From assembly GCA_033964015.1 (NCBI GenBank), contig CM066912.1, forward strand, positions 24,153,605 through 24,217,604: a stretch of 64,000 bases of DNA, in the 5' to 3' direction. A model generated the notes under the pieces. The model saw only the letters and a program-made list of their open reading frames with translations. It was not told the origin of the DNA and ran no database searches. The DNA comes from Scolanthus callimorphus (lineage: Eukaryota; Cnidaria; Anthozoa; Actiniaria; Edwardsiidae). Shown here piece by piece: positions 1-12,999 of this stretch. Position 1 is the first letter of the stretch. Each line of letters begins with the position of its first letter. Made by a program: the position numbers and the translations under genes.

Positions 1-706
1 CCTGAAAACTCCTGTGAAAAAAGAAATGTATTTCAAGAATTTGGCAATAAGAAACGAATTTGGTAATGAAAACATTATTTGGTAATCAGAAAATATATTT
101 TCAAGGCGGGAACGTTATCCTGATGTTCTGAAAAATAGCTGAAAAAAATGTAAAATAAATCCGAAATAAGCTCCTTAAATTCCCTCGATTTTTTCCTATT
201 TCTAAGAGCATGTTAACTCTGTGTTTGAAGGTTTTCTTCCGAACGTTCAACCAACATGGTCACCTGAAAACCAAAAATAGGCCACCTTACAAATAGTACA
301 AGTGGGCAAGAAAATGGTAAATGTGAATTTTCTTGAACAGAAAGTTAAACATTCTAGGCAAGGAAGCCAAAGGATAGCTTAAAACCATTTAGGTTGATTT
401 TGCAATCAATATCGACCCACTGAAGCAGCCGAATCGAGTGTTTTGGTTTGACTAACAGCTAAAAATCGCCAATCGCCCATTGTAACATTGAATTTTGAAG
501 TCGCGTAGCAATGCATACAGTGCTAAAGTTCTCAAAACTCATTAATGATGCATCAAGCTTAAACGTCATAAGCATGTAGGAGATTTGGATACGCGGTCCT
601 TGTGTACATAGAGTTTTTGACAGATTTTTAATGAAATATATACTTTTTTTTTTATTAATTCCCATTTGGATTTTTGTACCCTTGTTCTAGGATAGCCAGC
701 CAGGTA
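1..706. other. No gene seen
   Basis: AT-rich sequence at the window edge, presumably intron of the left GPCR. I see no exon or clear repeat in it. Confidence 0.5.
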
Positions 707-1972
707 TAGGCCACTTGCACTAAGTGGGTTACGTGACCCCAACTTCCTCTTAACGAGATGTTTTGTAAAAATCGGTTCCAGAAATACAATGAACTATAAT
801 TGATATTAGTCAGAAACTGAAGTTTCAGCATAAAATCGCATGATATCTATTTTTTGTGTAAATTGAGGACAAGATATCATACGATTCAAGTATATTCAAA
901 GTCTTCAGTCGGTAGATTCCGTAGAAAATAGCACTCAAAAAGGCGATATCGCCCTCGTCGCCAAATAGCAGCGAGTTCAATTTTCGAGATTTAACTCAGA
1001 ACTAGCTGATGCCCGTGAAAAATTCACGGAGTGCAAGGGGGAAATTTATCTTACATATGACAATTTTTTCAAAACAAATGGAAAAAAGAAAAAAACTCAC
1101 AACGGACAGAATATATTTGCTTCTGGTGTCAAGCAAGACAGTGGTGTACGTTTTTGTCAAACATGAATGAAAATTATTCTCAGGTCAAAGCTTTCACATT
1201 AGAATTATCCCTGCAAATAACTGTAACCAATATGTAACAGAACCATTTGGGTCTGGATGTCTATGGTGCTTTCGGCTGTATGAGCTGAGTTCTTTTTTAG
1301 TTTCTGTGGGAGACTCCAACAGGCAATATGGCGGCTTTCTACCTCGCTTAAGAAATCGCTTGAATTAGAACTTAGCTGAAGGCGACCTTTTTCCAACAAA
1401 AACATGCACACTGGTGAGATTTCCTTCTTTTGTTCAGGTTTGTGAACTTCGTTTTTTTTCGGCTCCAACATCAGTCAAACGACTGTTGTTTGTGAACCGA
1501 GTGTTTATTTATAACATGGCGCGCGGCTTCGTGCAACGCGCCAAAACCTTTGAATGAGATATCTTGTCCACTCTGATCTTTTTGGAAAAACGATTTTTGC
1601 CTCAACATTACTGTGTGATTTGTGCAAGAATCGCGTAGATTTGGACGTCTTTTTTGCTTTCGGCTGCGAGAAATCATATATTTTTGGGTTTCTGTGGAAG
1701 ACGTAAAATGGCGTCTTTGCGAACTTAATCTTCTCGCTTACGAAAACGCTTGAATTAGATCTTCCGTCCACTTTATCGTTTTCGAATAAAATGTATCCTA
1801 TAACACAGTTCCCCAAGTATGCAAGAAAATGGCGTGGTTTTGAACTTCCGTGGTGCAGCCGTTTTTCCAGGCTGCTGGGCTAACAGTTTGACCTTGACCC
1901 CCCAACATCACGTATTATATATAAGATGCATTAGATTTGGGTCATGTGACCCAGTTAGTGCAAGTGGCCTAT
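707..1972. mobile_element. Inverted-repeat element, 1.27 kb, ends AGGCCACTTGCACTA
   Basis: The ends are inverted copies (TAGGCCACTTGCACTAA and TTAGTGCAAGTGGCCTA). A shorter relative with the same ends lies at 53188-53459. The interior carries AAAGGCGATATCGCC, shared with 20190-20395 and 54880-55065. No transposase is visible, so this is a non-autonomous DNA element. Confidence 0.65.
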
Positions 1973-2044
1973 TCGATGCGTCAGAATGTTTAGATAACTA
2001 AGACTGGAATTATTCTGCGATTTCCCATATTGTTTATCCGTTAC

Positions 2045-5000
2045 CTGTCAAATGCTAAAGCCACTAGCGTGTATATAGACGCCATAAGCGTGACCGTGTT
2101 GAGAAAGGGCACCGCCTTACACATCACTTCCCCGAGCACCCAGTAGTTGGGTGATATTTGCACGGCCATCAGGGCGGGGACTGATATTGCAGTGAAGAGC
2201 AGATCTGCTACGGCTAGATTCAACAGGAAGGCGTTGGTAACAGTGCGCATTTCAGGATTACGTAGAATTACGTAACACACTAGAGTATTGCCTGAAAATA
2301 AGGAAATACAAAGAAGATTGTCATTTTTAGACCAAGTTCAGACGTCGATCTCTTGACGAGTCGATTCTAAAGCTACGGCTAAACTAGGACACATGTAGCG
2401 CGCACCATTTGTGTCCTGCATGTTTTCCCTGAGTGGCTGAACTAGGAAACATCGCACGCGTGTGTCTCGAACACATAAAATGTTTCTTGTCTTGCGAAGA
2501 AACATTTACTTGTGTCCCGGCTACAAAATTTGTTGCACGCAAAATGTTTCTCGCGTGGCTAAACTGGGAACACAGAGGAAACATGTGTCCGGCTACAATG
2601 TTGCGCGTTACATGTGTCCTAGTTTAGCCAGGGCTTAAATGTCAGCTGTAGATACAGTTTAGCAAAATAGGTTCTTATGTCCAGTTTTGGGACAGTTATT
2701 GGCAGTTTAGGCTAATTAAGTTCTTAATAAAGTTCTTTTAAGAAATTAAAATTCTATGGAGGAGATGCATTGTTGTAAATTACCAGAAAATAGTAAGAAT
2801 GTGGTTTGCCCTTTATTATCGGCATTTTAGTATTTTTTTAGAATATTGCCAAAGGTCTAACAAAAATTACTAAACAATCGATATACAATGTATCGTTTGA
2901 ACAAGAGCTGCATCTCTAATTAATTCTTTAATAAATAAAATAACAATCAAAGGCATGCCATAGGCCAACTCGTGGCTGTTTTCCTTTAAAAAACTTTTGG
3001 AAATTAGTCGTTTAAAAAGACTTTGACATACCCCCCAGAACCACCTTAAAGAGGGAAAGTTAGAAGGCTCGCATATTTTGGGGCAGAGTGCTCAACGAGA
3101 AAACAAATTTGACCCCTACTAACTGACACCAAAACGATGTAGCCCCTAAAAATACCATAAAGTATTCCTAAAAATACCATTAAGTATTTTTGGGGGGAAC
3201 ATGTCACACTGTTTTTGTAGTTCTTTGTCACCTGGATTTGTGACATACAAACATATCTCTTCTTTTTAGTCAACAAATGCATTGTTGCAGTATTTGACAC
3301 ATGTATTAGCTTGAGTTACAACTACCTAGTGAATGCTTTTTCTGTTTCTATTAGAATGATCAACATTAAAGTAGCATATAATTTATTGTCAAGTATTTCA
3401 AAATGGGTCAGAAGCACACTGTATACCTTAAAGCATATTGCGATTACAATAACACTGTACATCATTGCTTAGTTTTGCAACAACAGCCATACATGTTATG
3501 CAGGCATTTGCAATTATACAGTTTAGTTCTCATAAACAGTGTCATTGAAAGCAGAGCAACAAAGTACAGTATTAGTGATATAATCCTGGATATACATCAA
3601 TATTGCCTTCTGCTTTTGTTGCTTTGGGCATAAATTTTTAGGCTAATTTTTATGCTAATTCTGGTATCTGCCTGTGCCCATTACCTCAAAGTATTTGTGT
3701 CTGATTTATGGGAGCCCCAAAAAATGGTGCTCTTGGGATATAGATAGTATATTTTTTTATGGGAATATCACAATCTACCCAGCTAACAGAGGGCTTCAGA
3801 ATTCTTGGGTTGTAAGTATGTGTGCACATACAGTGGTACCTCTATTAAGTGGCAACAAAAATTAGCCGAAAATTTAGACCCCAGCATGTGAAATTACCAC
3901 ACGTTTGGGGAGCTTAATAATAATAATATGTTATTTTTATAGTGCTGCTTCTACTATAAATCCAGCAGTGCTTTACAATTAAATATATAAGTAAACTAAA
4001 TTTAACTTTGATATGACTGGTGCAAAATTGGGAGTTTTAAAGGATTGATTGGGGAAAATATGTGGGGGCATGGCCCCCCTGACCCTATAAGCGCTACGGC
4101 CATGTATTACCCTAACAACGTTTGCATAAAAAATAATGACCCTCCCTTTATCATTTGCACCAAATTTTTTTACCCTCCCTTTTTCACCTGCATGAAAATT
4201 AGAGGCACTTCCCATACTTGCACCAGCCCTCCTATCTCTAATTTATGACCAGTCCCTAAGCAGCCACTTTTCAAAGTCCGAAAGTACCTCCATTTAGTGG
4301 CCACTTGGTTCAGTCCCGAAAGTGGCTGCTTAATAGAGGTACCACTGTAATTTTTATAGAGGATTACATGTAAATAGAGGTGTGAAAATATGAGTATTAT
4401 TTTCGAGTGACCAGAAGGATATCTTGACAAGTACAGCAATAGTAACATATTGTTTTTAACATTAGAAAATAAACTTCATGTTCAAGCCACTGTAATTTTC
4501 CTTTTATAATATCACAGGGCGCCCAAGCTCATGATCCTTGTATTCAGTTAAATCTGTTTGAATTTGTATTGACACACACAACTCGTATGCCCGATGGTAA
4601 TACTCCATAAAAAGCCCGAAATTGCTGATCCAATACGATGAATCATGAATCATGCCTACCTTTGTTCTGCTGTCTCTGTGTGATTTCAAGGATTCTAAAT
4701 AGTGCTATCCGTAGATTTATAGGCGATAACAGTCCACCATCATAACCCGAGTTTGCTTCTTTCACGTGGTGCAGATTGAAATGTTTTCAAAAGATTGGAA
4801 AAGCAACAGAGTTTCGGCATCGCTGTATTTAACTCATGCTCTAACTTTACTGAAGAAACTGCAAACACGACCAGATTCACTTGATAATATCGCTTTTGGG
4901 TTCTCGAGTGTGGACTTGGTTACTCCTAAAACAGCCATCTAATCAGTCGAATAATTCCGCGAAAAGAACGAAATACATTGATGAGTCGTACCATTCTAGA

Positions 5001-8000
5001 ACCCAGATCTCCCCCGCTATATATTGCTAGATTTGGGTTCCCTGTGGTATAACAGAAGGGCTTAGGGGGGAGCAGGTCAGTTGTTAGTCCTTGTTTTTAC
5101 CACGAATTGGTGCCCCAAGCAGGAGACCCGCGCGTTGTATTGTCTTTTTGCTGTTGAGCCGCGGGGGAATGGTGTTTCTATTTTGGGTGTAGATTATGCA
5201 CTGAAATGGGACTGGGATTTCTGGGAAATGGGAATTAGACACCCCCCGGAATTCATAACCCCGCACTAGGTATGTGGCTTTGCTTCACTGGAAGGTCCTC
5301 GTTAAATGTAGGTTTTAAAATAACCAGACAATAGCGTTTTAAAACAATTAGATCTTTGCGCATGCGCTAATGACGTCATTGGTAGTGTATTTTTCATTTC
5401 CCACGTTTTGTAACCCCCTGCACCTGGGTTTGCACGGATCAAAATCCTCACACAGTGAAGGTTTTAAGATGACTAAAAAAGTATCGATTTGAAACAAATC
5501 AGTTTTCTGAAAAAGATACCACCCCACATGGAGAAATTTAGTGGCTATGAGACCTATATATACGTTGGCGAAGGTATAAAGGTAACAAGGAGTTCGGTTG
5601 AGTTTTAGTCACGCCATGTCCCGCAGATAGCTCGTATGGTCCCGCAACTCGAGGGTCCCCATGTCCCGCAGATAGCTCGTATGGTCCCGCAACTCGAGGG
5701 TCCCGTTGGATGTTTGACTTCAGGCTAATATCGTGCTAACGTAGGAGTGAGTGAGCGAGTGAGCGAGTGAGCGAGTGAGTGACATCGAGTCACCACGATA
5801 ACTCTTGGCTGTTGCTACGCAACTAGCCACGAGTTAAAAAGGGAATAAAATAGACGAAAAATGCAAAACGCATTACATCACATGTATATATGTATATGTT
5901 TTGGGGATAAATTCTATTTTACAATCTACGTGAAAATGTAATGTAACCCCACATATAGGAACCTCTTTGTATTTGCCTTGCTAATAAGGTTCTTATATTT
6001 TGGGGTATTCAAATGGCACATTTCTGCTAGCAGATTAATAATAATAATAATAATAATAATAAGCGCTTTTTTTCTTACGGATCCAAAGCGCTTTACAATA
6101 GTTTTATATATAAAAAGAACATGTATAGTATCTTAATAGTTAAAAGATGAAATATATGAGTGTACCTATTAAAAAGATAAAAACATATATAAAATATTTT
6201 AAAATATTTAAAATATTTATGAAACAATAATGCAATTTGAAATATGTATATATATATATATATATGTATAATTAATTTATGTAAAAACGAAGGCGCGCTG
6301 AAAAAGAAGTGTCTTAACCTTAGTTTTAAAGCCTAGCAAATCTTTACATGCACGGATGTAAAGAATTCCATAGTTTTGGGACGTATATCGAAAAAGATCT
6401 AGAGCCATACGTCTTGAGATGAAATCTAGGCTGTGTTAAAAGGTTCATAGTAGAGTGAGCGCAAGTTTCTCTTTGGTTTGTAGGGAACAAGTAAGTCATT
6501 TAGATAAGGCGGAGCAAGGTCGTCAATGACTTTGAAAGCAAGGAGTAACAGCTTGAAATCTATTCGCTCTTTTACCGGGAGCCAGTGGTTCCATGGTTCC
6601 AGTCAAGAGCTGAGCAGCAGAATTTTGCACGTATTGTAATTTATCGATGTCCTCCTTCTTAATACCTGCATAGAGAGAGTTACAGTGATCTGATTCTTAA
6701 AACCATAGTTTCTTTTAAGCGGGTTTTTACTTTATATAATTTGTCCTAAAAAGAACTAAAACATTGAACATTCTACTATAGATGTCTTAGTATGTTCCTA
6801 TTTTTTTTTTTTTTGCCAAATCTCACCTTCGACGATCTTATAAGCATGGTTCTTATAAGATTGTATTCTTACGTATAGAGAGAATTAGTTAGTGAGTTCC
6901 ATATTCCGTTTCCATAGAAACTGCAATGAATTCTAATCTATTCTAATTCTATACAATCAACCTCTTTAATATGTGTCTGCTTGCAAAGAGACTGTAAATT
7001 CACTACAGATAGTATTTATTACTAAATAATGTTCTCCCTTTAAATAAGAGTCACGAGCCCCCTTAATACGAACATGCACCCTTTTTTCATCCATTACCAG
7101 CTCACGCGCGGCCAAATATCCAATGTATGAATTTGCTCATTGCAGCTCAAGCATGACGTTCATTAAATGCACATTTTTTTTCTTTTTCCATGTACTTGTT
7201 AGTAATATTTTATCGGAATTAGGATTTGTAGCATGTACATAGTAACTTTTTAATTCCTTGTACAAATTCATATTTTACATACTTCTACCTTTTCTATGTA
7301 CATTTCCACTCAAGCCACCGTTTTAAAGAGATTTGGCTAAGCCTTTACTTGCGTTCAAAGTGTTTTGCTTAAATATCTCATATCACCCGAACTCAATATC
7401 CTTTTTTGTTCTTTAAATTTTGTGTCAATATCACGAAGTTCATTACATCTCGTTATCCAAAGATATGGAAATCGCGTTAATACTTCTGTCCTAGTTTTAG
7501 AAAATCTGGCAAGTAAGGTGGCAGTGTTATGAATAATGTAATTTCAGTTCATTCGGAGATAACTAATTGATAACAAGCTCGAAATCTATTCGCAGACGGT
7601 ATTAAATCTGTCGGCCGATACAGCTAAATCGTCAGGAAAAAAGATGCAAAACAAAGCCTATTTTGTTAAAAAGGTGATAATTAAGTAAGTGTAATGAAAT
7701 TATTTTAATTTTTGTGCAAAATACAAAGCGAGGATCTTTTTGACATAGCGACAAAGGAGTTTTTGACGTGAATTGTATCAGGGATGTCTAAACTGTTCAA
7801 AAAAATGTCGAATCAAAAAGTGAATGAAATTCATTACTTGAACAGATGGCAAAATATTTCCGATAAAATGTTGCAATATCTTGGAAAGACCCTCCTTGAA
7901 GTATTATTTTTGCATCGAAATGCAACCTTCGACCTCAGATGTGATTCTAAAACAACAAGTAAAATATGAATAACAAATGATGCCTTCAATGAGGGGTGGT

Positions 8001-8783
8001 TTTCAGAAACGTTTCCAGTTTATTTGCGGTCTGTAAACTCTTTGAACTCCAAAACCGAGATTGCAAACATCGATTTCCTAAAGTAATAACCTTGCTGACT
8101 TTTAGTTGACTTTTTCGCCATGAATTGCTGCCCTTTGAAAACAAACTCACCTTCATTTTGCACAACTCAAAGTTATTTCTGCAAACAAAGAGCGCATTGG
8201 AAACTCTCGCACGCAGAAAATACAATGTTCTTTTGTACACGTTTCTAATTTTAATATGTAAAAGCAAAGCACTTATTTTCGGACAAGGTCGACTATTTTT
8301 TTATTGTTTACTAGAAGAATGGAAATAAATAAAGAAATGAGATTCCGACATAAAAACCCTTACATAGAAAGATATTGCATTCCTGGGGTGTGAAAGTCCG
8401 AAAATTGTTAGTTCTATCACCGCACTTTTGCAGATATTCAAGACGGGCCGTTTGGTATTCGGTTATCAGCGAAAAATAACACAGTATTTAAGGCGTTTTC
8501 TTTCATTCTTTCATTGTATTTTCCCTTCATAACAACGTTTCTCCACAAAATAACAAGGCTTACTTGGTAATGAGGTGTTTTCATCAAACTAACACCCAGT
8601 CTTTACGCTTTTATGAAGCTTAGAATTGTAAACATGGATAGAACATTGAACGTAATACTTACCAACTAAAGCTGTGAGAGATATTAATCCGTACACTGCA
8701 GAATAGGCGATAATGTCGGAGATTGGAGCCAAAGGCGGCAAAGTAAAATCAGCAGTAGACGAATTAGTGTTGTTGGAAGCCAT
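2045..8783 (-). CDS. Class A GPCR, peptide-receptor-like, partial (exons 1-2)
   Basis: Membrane receptor that would signal through G proteins; only the N-terminal part is in the window. Exon 1 is 8783 down to 8663: 40 residues starting MASNNTNSSTAD, with N-glycosylation sites (NNT, NSS) before TM1. I chose this Met because it directly precedes the glycosylated N-terminus; the open frame extends upstream to 8951 with unrelated sequence. Exon 1 ends at a GTAAGT donor after one base of a Gly codon. Exon 2 is 2291 down to 2045, after a TTTTCAG acceptor, and completes GNTLV (TM1 Asn), LAVAD (TM2 Asp), WVLGEVMC (ECL1 Trp and TM3 disulfide Cys) and the start of the DR(Y) motif. It ends at AG|GTAACG. 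Later exons must lie left of base 1, as I see none in 1-2040. Family is certain; the ligand class (neuropeptide-like) is inference from the TM2-TM3 style. The 6.4-kb intron is full of repeats. Confidence 0.88.
2368..2637. mobile_element. Foldback MITE, ends TAAGCTATGGCTAAACTAGG type
   Basis: Arms read GGCTAAACTAGGACACATGT at the left and its near complement at the right, about 270 bases in all. The same family is at 41184-41453 and, with an inserted element, about 18994-19400. Confidence 0.7.
2638..3830. other. No gene seen (GPCR intron)
   Basis: AT-rich intronic sequence without recognisable coding or inverted-repeat structure. Confidence 0.45.
3831..4347. mobile_element. pogo/Tigger-like MITE with TA target duplication
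   Basis: The element starts CAGTGGTACCTCTATTAAG and ends with the complement, flanked by TA on both sides (3829-3830, 4348-4349). CAGT ends with a TA duplication are typical of pogo/Tigger members of Tc1/mariner. It holds a LINE 3' tail fragment at about 3912-3995. Confidence 0.75.
3912..3995 (-). mobile_element. LINE 3'-tail fragment with (TTA)n
   Basis: An AATAATAATAAT run followed by AGTGCTTTACAATT parallels the tail of the larger LINE remnant at 6030-6710 (AAGCGCTTTACAATA next to an AAT repeat). Confidence 0.45.
4348..5615. other. No gene seen (GPCR intron)
   Basis: No convincing exon. Around 4995-5125 there is a stretch resembling the ends of the GCATGCGCGAG repeat family and a tRNA-primer-like TGGTGCCCC, but neither is supported well enough to call. 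Confidence 0.4.
5616..5790. repeat. Two-copy 45-base tandem repeat, then GAGT/GAGC microsatellite
   Basis: The unit beginning ATGTCCCGCAGATAGCTCG occurs at 5616 and again at 5661, nearly identical. Positions 5746-5790 are a GAGTGAGCGAGTGAGC run. Confidence 0.8.
6030..6710 (-). mobile_element. LINE remnant, C-terminal end of reverse transcriptase ORF and (TTA)n tail
   Basis: Read on the minus strand, broken frames give DFKLLLLAFKVIDDLAPPYL, NDLLVPYKPKRNLRS and FDIRPKLWNSLHP, the classic C-terminal tail of CR1/L2-like non-LTR retrotransposons. It carries stops and frameshifts. The 3' end is CTATTGTAAAGCGCTT followed by TTATTATTA. It is a truncated dead copy in the GPCR intron. Confidence 0.8.
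6711..8662. other. No gene seen (GPCR intron)
   Basis: AT-rich intronic sequence. I see no exon, strong repeat or RNA gene. Confidence 0.45.
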
Positions 8784-11700
8784 TTCAATGACTGCTGTTT
8801 GAATTTGCAGTATCTTTGCACTAAATAACAGCTTATTAAGTATTGTTTCAAATGTAACAATGTACAATACTTTGAAGGGTCTTGATTGTTTTGTGAATGA
8901 AAACTTGCAGTAGGTCTTGGCGACTGTAGAATTTAGTCTTGCAAAGTTCAAGTCGAGTTCATGCCATCGAGGAAAAAAGCCTTGAGAAATCCCTCCGCGG
9001 TACTTGATGCCTTCCTTTCGACGTCCAATTGAGATGTGATTTGAAGAGACTTGAGGCGTTTTTTATTAACACAGATCGAACAATGTTCCTTCAAACTCTC
9101 TTTGTGACATTCCTTCCCTAGTTTAGCTAGCAAGGAGCAAACTTTCTGACAGGCCTTCTGTTTACATTAAAAAATTCTGTTTATTCGAAATCAGGAACCT
9201 TGCATTTTAATTGGGGGCATTAGAGACGAAGGGACAATTTAATGAGTTTATATTAAGTGAGACATACCATGTAATAACAGATACCAAGTTATTATGCCTA
9301 AAGATAATTCTAATATCTGTGAATAATGCCTAATGTCTGAGCATAGAAACTAAACTGAAAACAGAGTTTTCAATCTCCAATTTTCATACCGATTCTCAAT
9401 TAACACAATCCGCGCATTTTTAGTATTTCAATTATCTCTTTCGTCGTCTAATTTCTCTTTGTCGCTCCTTAAGATCTTGTAAAAGAAATCTCATTATGCC
9501 AGAGATCCAATGTTTTCAATTTTCTTTATTAATTATTTGCAATTTAGGAAGTAATATTTAGTTATTTTAAATCAGTTTTCGCCAGTATCGCTGCTTGATT
9601 TGAAATCACGGATAGCACTGTATTAACTTGTCAACAAGGGTTTGACCTATATATTTTTTCAAGATTTCAAAGGGGCGAGAAAGAAATATATTTTTTTCAT
9701 CGGAAAGTGTATTTATTTACCTGATGTTTCATGGTATCTGTCGGTCGAGTTTATTCAGACTAAAGTATTGCTTTATTTATGGCATTTAATCTACCAGCAG
9801 ACTATTTTTATAAAGGTGCTAATAATACTTGCAAAGAGAGGTTCACAAAGTTAGCTTTTATGATAATACTTTTACCTCAGAGCTGCATTCATTTTAGTTT
9901 GTCAAATACCTCAGCGTTGAAAGGCTGTTTCAGATCAAGATCAAAATCAATATCTTTTAAAGCGTATATTTTATGCAGTACGCTTCAAGCAGGATTCAAC
10001 CAGGCACGTTACCCTTGAAAGTCCTCGGAAATAAACGAAGGAAACTGAAATGCGTAAACATGTGGCGAAAAACCAGGCCGTAGGCTAAAAACAACATATG
10101 CTGCAAAAATACAGAAAAAAAAGCTTTTCAAACAAGCTCTTCACACTCTATGCAATGCAAAATTGAGTTTTGTGTTTTATTTCAACTACTTTCAACTACT
10201 TGTTGTAGTTCACACCTCCTTGCATTTTTCGAAGCAATGTTTTGTAGCCATGTAACTCGAGATTACCACTCCCTTTTTGAGCAGAAAAAAGGGCAATTAT
10301 GTTCCCAGCCGAATAAAATGACACATAGAAACGAATGAAAACTCTGGCAAATGTATTTCTTTGTTTCGTGAGTGGTGATAAAGACTATTCAAATTTGAGC
10401 TCCTGTTTTACATGAAACAAAAAAGATTTGGACAATTTTTTCCGCTTCGTACAAATCGGGCCTTTCTCTTTTCATTGTAATTTCAAATTTTTGAAGACGT
10501 TTAAAGGCGTGGCAGCGATATTCATGAAACACCGTAGTAGCGTTTGCAACTTTAGAATCTTCTATTGAAGTCTTTATTTTCTCATTTAATCTTGTTTTGG
10601 ACAGGTTGTTGCTGTTTTGAAAAGCAGAAACGCCTTGAGTTTATTAACAGTAACATGCTATCAGAAATCAGAAATCAGAAATTTTCCAGCCCAAATGAGA
10701 AAACTTTTACCTCCAGTTTAACTCCGTTTTCATCAAATTTCATCCACGAAAAATACTTCTCTCAAGTGCACGAATTGTTTTAGATTGACATGTAGGATTC
10801 TAGTTCTTGAAATTTCTCGCCGTCCATATATTTCTGTCTTCATTTCAAGAGCGGCTTGAATCCATGACATCACAGGAAGTTTAGGAAATCGTTATCGCTA
10901 AAACGAGTCGGCGTCGTCTTTGTTTCAGAAAAATCAACTTGTCCAAGTACCTTCCCTTGCTATCGTGCGGAAATAACTGTTCCGTATTGGCGTACATTAT
11001 TAATTTTATTGGACTCAGACTTGATAGGAAACCATTTGCCATCCCGGGTGTGTTTGTCGCGCGTGTTCATTGATAACACCGCAAATTGTATAACTATCTA
11101 TATGAATTAATGTAGAACGATAAATAATGTGCTTATATAGACTTTACGATGTTAGGGGCGGATTACATTGCACGACATTTGCCGAAATCTGCCGTACGCT
11201 ACTTGTTTATGTCTTGAATTGCCTTAGGTCGTTTACCCAACGTGATTTACGCGGCGAAATTGTAGCAGTGTTCATTTCGCTAGAAGGCTGTGAGTAACAA
11301 TTTAGGCAAAATATTTATATTGTATTTCAGCCGCTATACAGCTAATACTGCTTTATCACCTTATAATGAAATTGTTTGTAACTTTGTGGTACCGGAAATT
11401 ATGTTAATTAGAAGTTAATTAGAAGTTCAGACGAATGGCGTCTTTGTTTATCGATATTAATTGGCAAGGCAGACTCGACGACGTGTTTAGAATTTGAACC
11501 ATAATTACGACATCACACTACTCGTATATTTAACAGTCATATTTACTTGCATCAGTAAAAGCATTTTTACACTGGCGAATAAACTAATTATATAACAGAC
11601 AACCAGGAAAGTTTCTAGAGCGTTGTATATTTCGGTAAGAAATCTGGTGTCCAGTTTTGTTAGTAATGAAAAGCAATGGACGTGCCCGGTTTGTTTGTGA

Positions 11701-12999
11701 CTATAGTTAGAACATTTTTTTAAATATCAAAAGCGCCTCATTTCATTTATTTTTGTTGTTGTTTTGATTGAAGAAATGATTGCGCGCAGGTCACCTGGGC
11801 CTGTTTTTAAAGGGTGTTCCGCCGTGTAAAAACCATTCCCAGTGGTCACTTTTGTGTCCAGCTCTCCTTTCTTCATGTTTCGTTCTACTAAACACAGGAA
11901 GTTTTTGTGACGCAACTTGTGAGTAGTTTCAGGTTCGTACACGGGAGAACAGCCCTGTTAAGGACTAACCATGTTGACTGGGGTCCCCGTGGCGTACCCG
12001 ATAAACTCAGTTAACTTTGAGCTGACGCTCAATGCGGCCGATCCTCGGGCAAATACAACATATTAATTTCCTAGATTAGTTTATTAGCGATTTTGGAGTG
12101 GAGCTACTTTTGTAAACTTGAAATTTTGAGACGTGAGTGCACGCGCGCATCAAACCTTAGTAGCACTCAACCAAGCTAACCACCTCTATATAAAACTCAT
12201 GACTGGTTGAGATTTTGAAACCGTCTCAAGCTAATCCGTATATTCATAACCAAAATTATCAAATTTTAAATTTTTGCCATTAATAATTCACAAGAAAATT
12301 ACAAAGGAAATCACGGAAGGCGTTTTAAAATCAGAAAGAGATTCGTCCGGATTCGCATGCAACTTTAACTTGGATTTCCTCGCCAAAAAAAATAACATTT
12401 AATTTGTATCTTTTCTAGTAAAAATGACCTAACTATCTTCGTTAAGACAAATGAAATATTCGCGTTCCACCATTGTTTTGAAACGACTTAAAAACGATAA
12501 GTATCTAATTAAAGTATTTCAAAACTTTTCGCTATTAATATTTCAGTGATTTGGTGAAGTCAGTTGTCTGGCCTCTAAATGCAATACAATCGAACTATTA
12601 AAGTCGGAAGAATAAAAAGAGCCACATTGTATGGTATTTTTTTAATAAATGATGTAAATATTAGTTGTTATTCTCTTTCCTTGCTTCAATGTTATTCAGA
12701 TCTTATGAACGATGGTAAAATCGAGTAGAAAGATACCCCTCTCGGGTACTGTTACTCGGGACGTACACTTTTTATGTTCTTAAATGTTCCTAAATTTTAT
12801 GAATTTCCTAAATTTTAGAAATTTGAGCCTAAAATGTCCATAACATGTTCTTCGTTTTAAGCCCAAAATAATAGGACATTATGAACTAATTACGATTTCG
12901 AGAGGGCAATACCAAAAAATATTAGCGACTATTTTGGAAAAAAATATTGCGATAGACTTAGTACGCGAAAATATTTTATTCAAGCAACAAGGCTCTTCT
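8784..12999. other. Intergenic; missing ADAMTS 5' exons expected here
   Basis: This lies between the start of the left GPCR (minus) and the ADAMTS (plus). A signal-peptide exon and at least one prodomain exon should be here or further left, but no reading frame with acceptor, donor and prodomain-like sequence could be supported. A diverged relative of the 107-base array unit is at about 11795-11945 (GTAAAAACCATTCCC to TTTGTGACGCA). Confidence 0.4.

Noticed and set aside
1205..1816. Minus-strand frames considered as GPCR exon 3
   Set aside because: They contain no TM4-TM7 features and lie inside an inverted-repeat element.
5081..5269. Possible LTR end and primer-binding site (TTGGTGCCCCAAGCAGGAG) with overlapping open frames
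   Set aside because: No paired LTR, gag or pol sequence is visible nearby, so a single TGGTGCCCC match is not enough.
10150..10338. Hydrophobic short frame considered as a signal-peptide exon
   Set aside because: No supported donor and no prodomain-like continuation.
10565..10783. Signal-peptide-like open frame considered as ADAMTS exon 1
   Set aside because: It begins at TTG, not ATG, and offers no donor that would join exon 14486 in phase 0.
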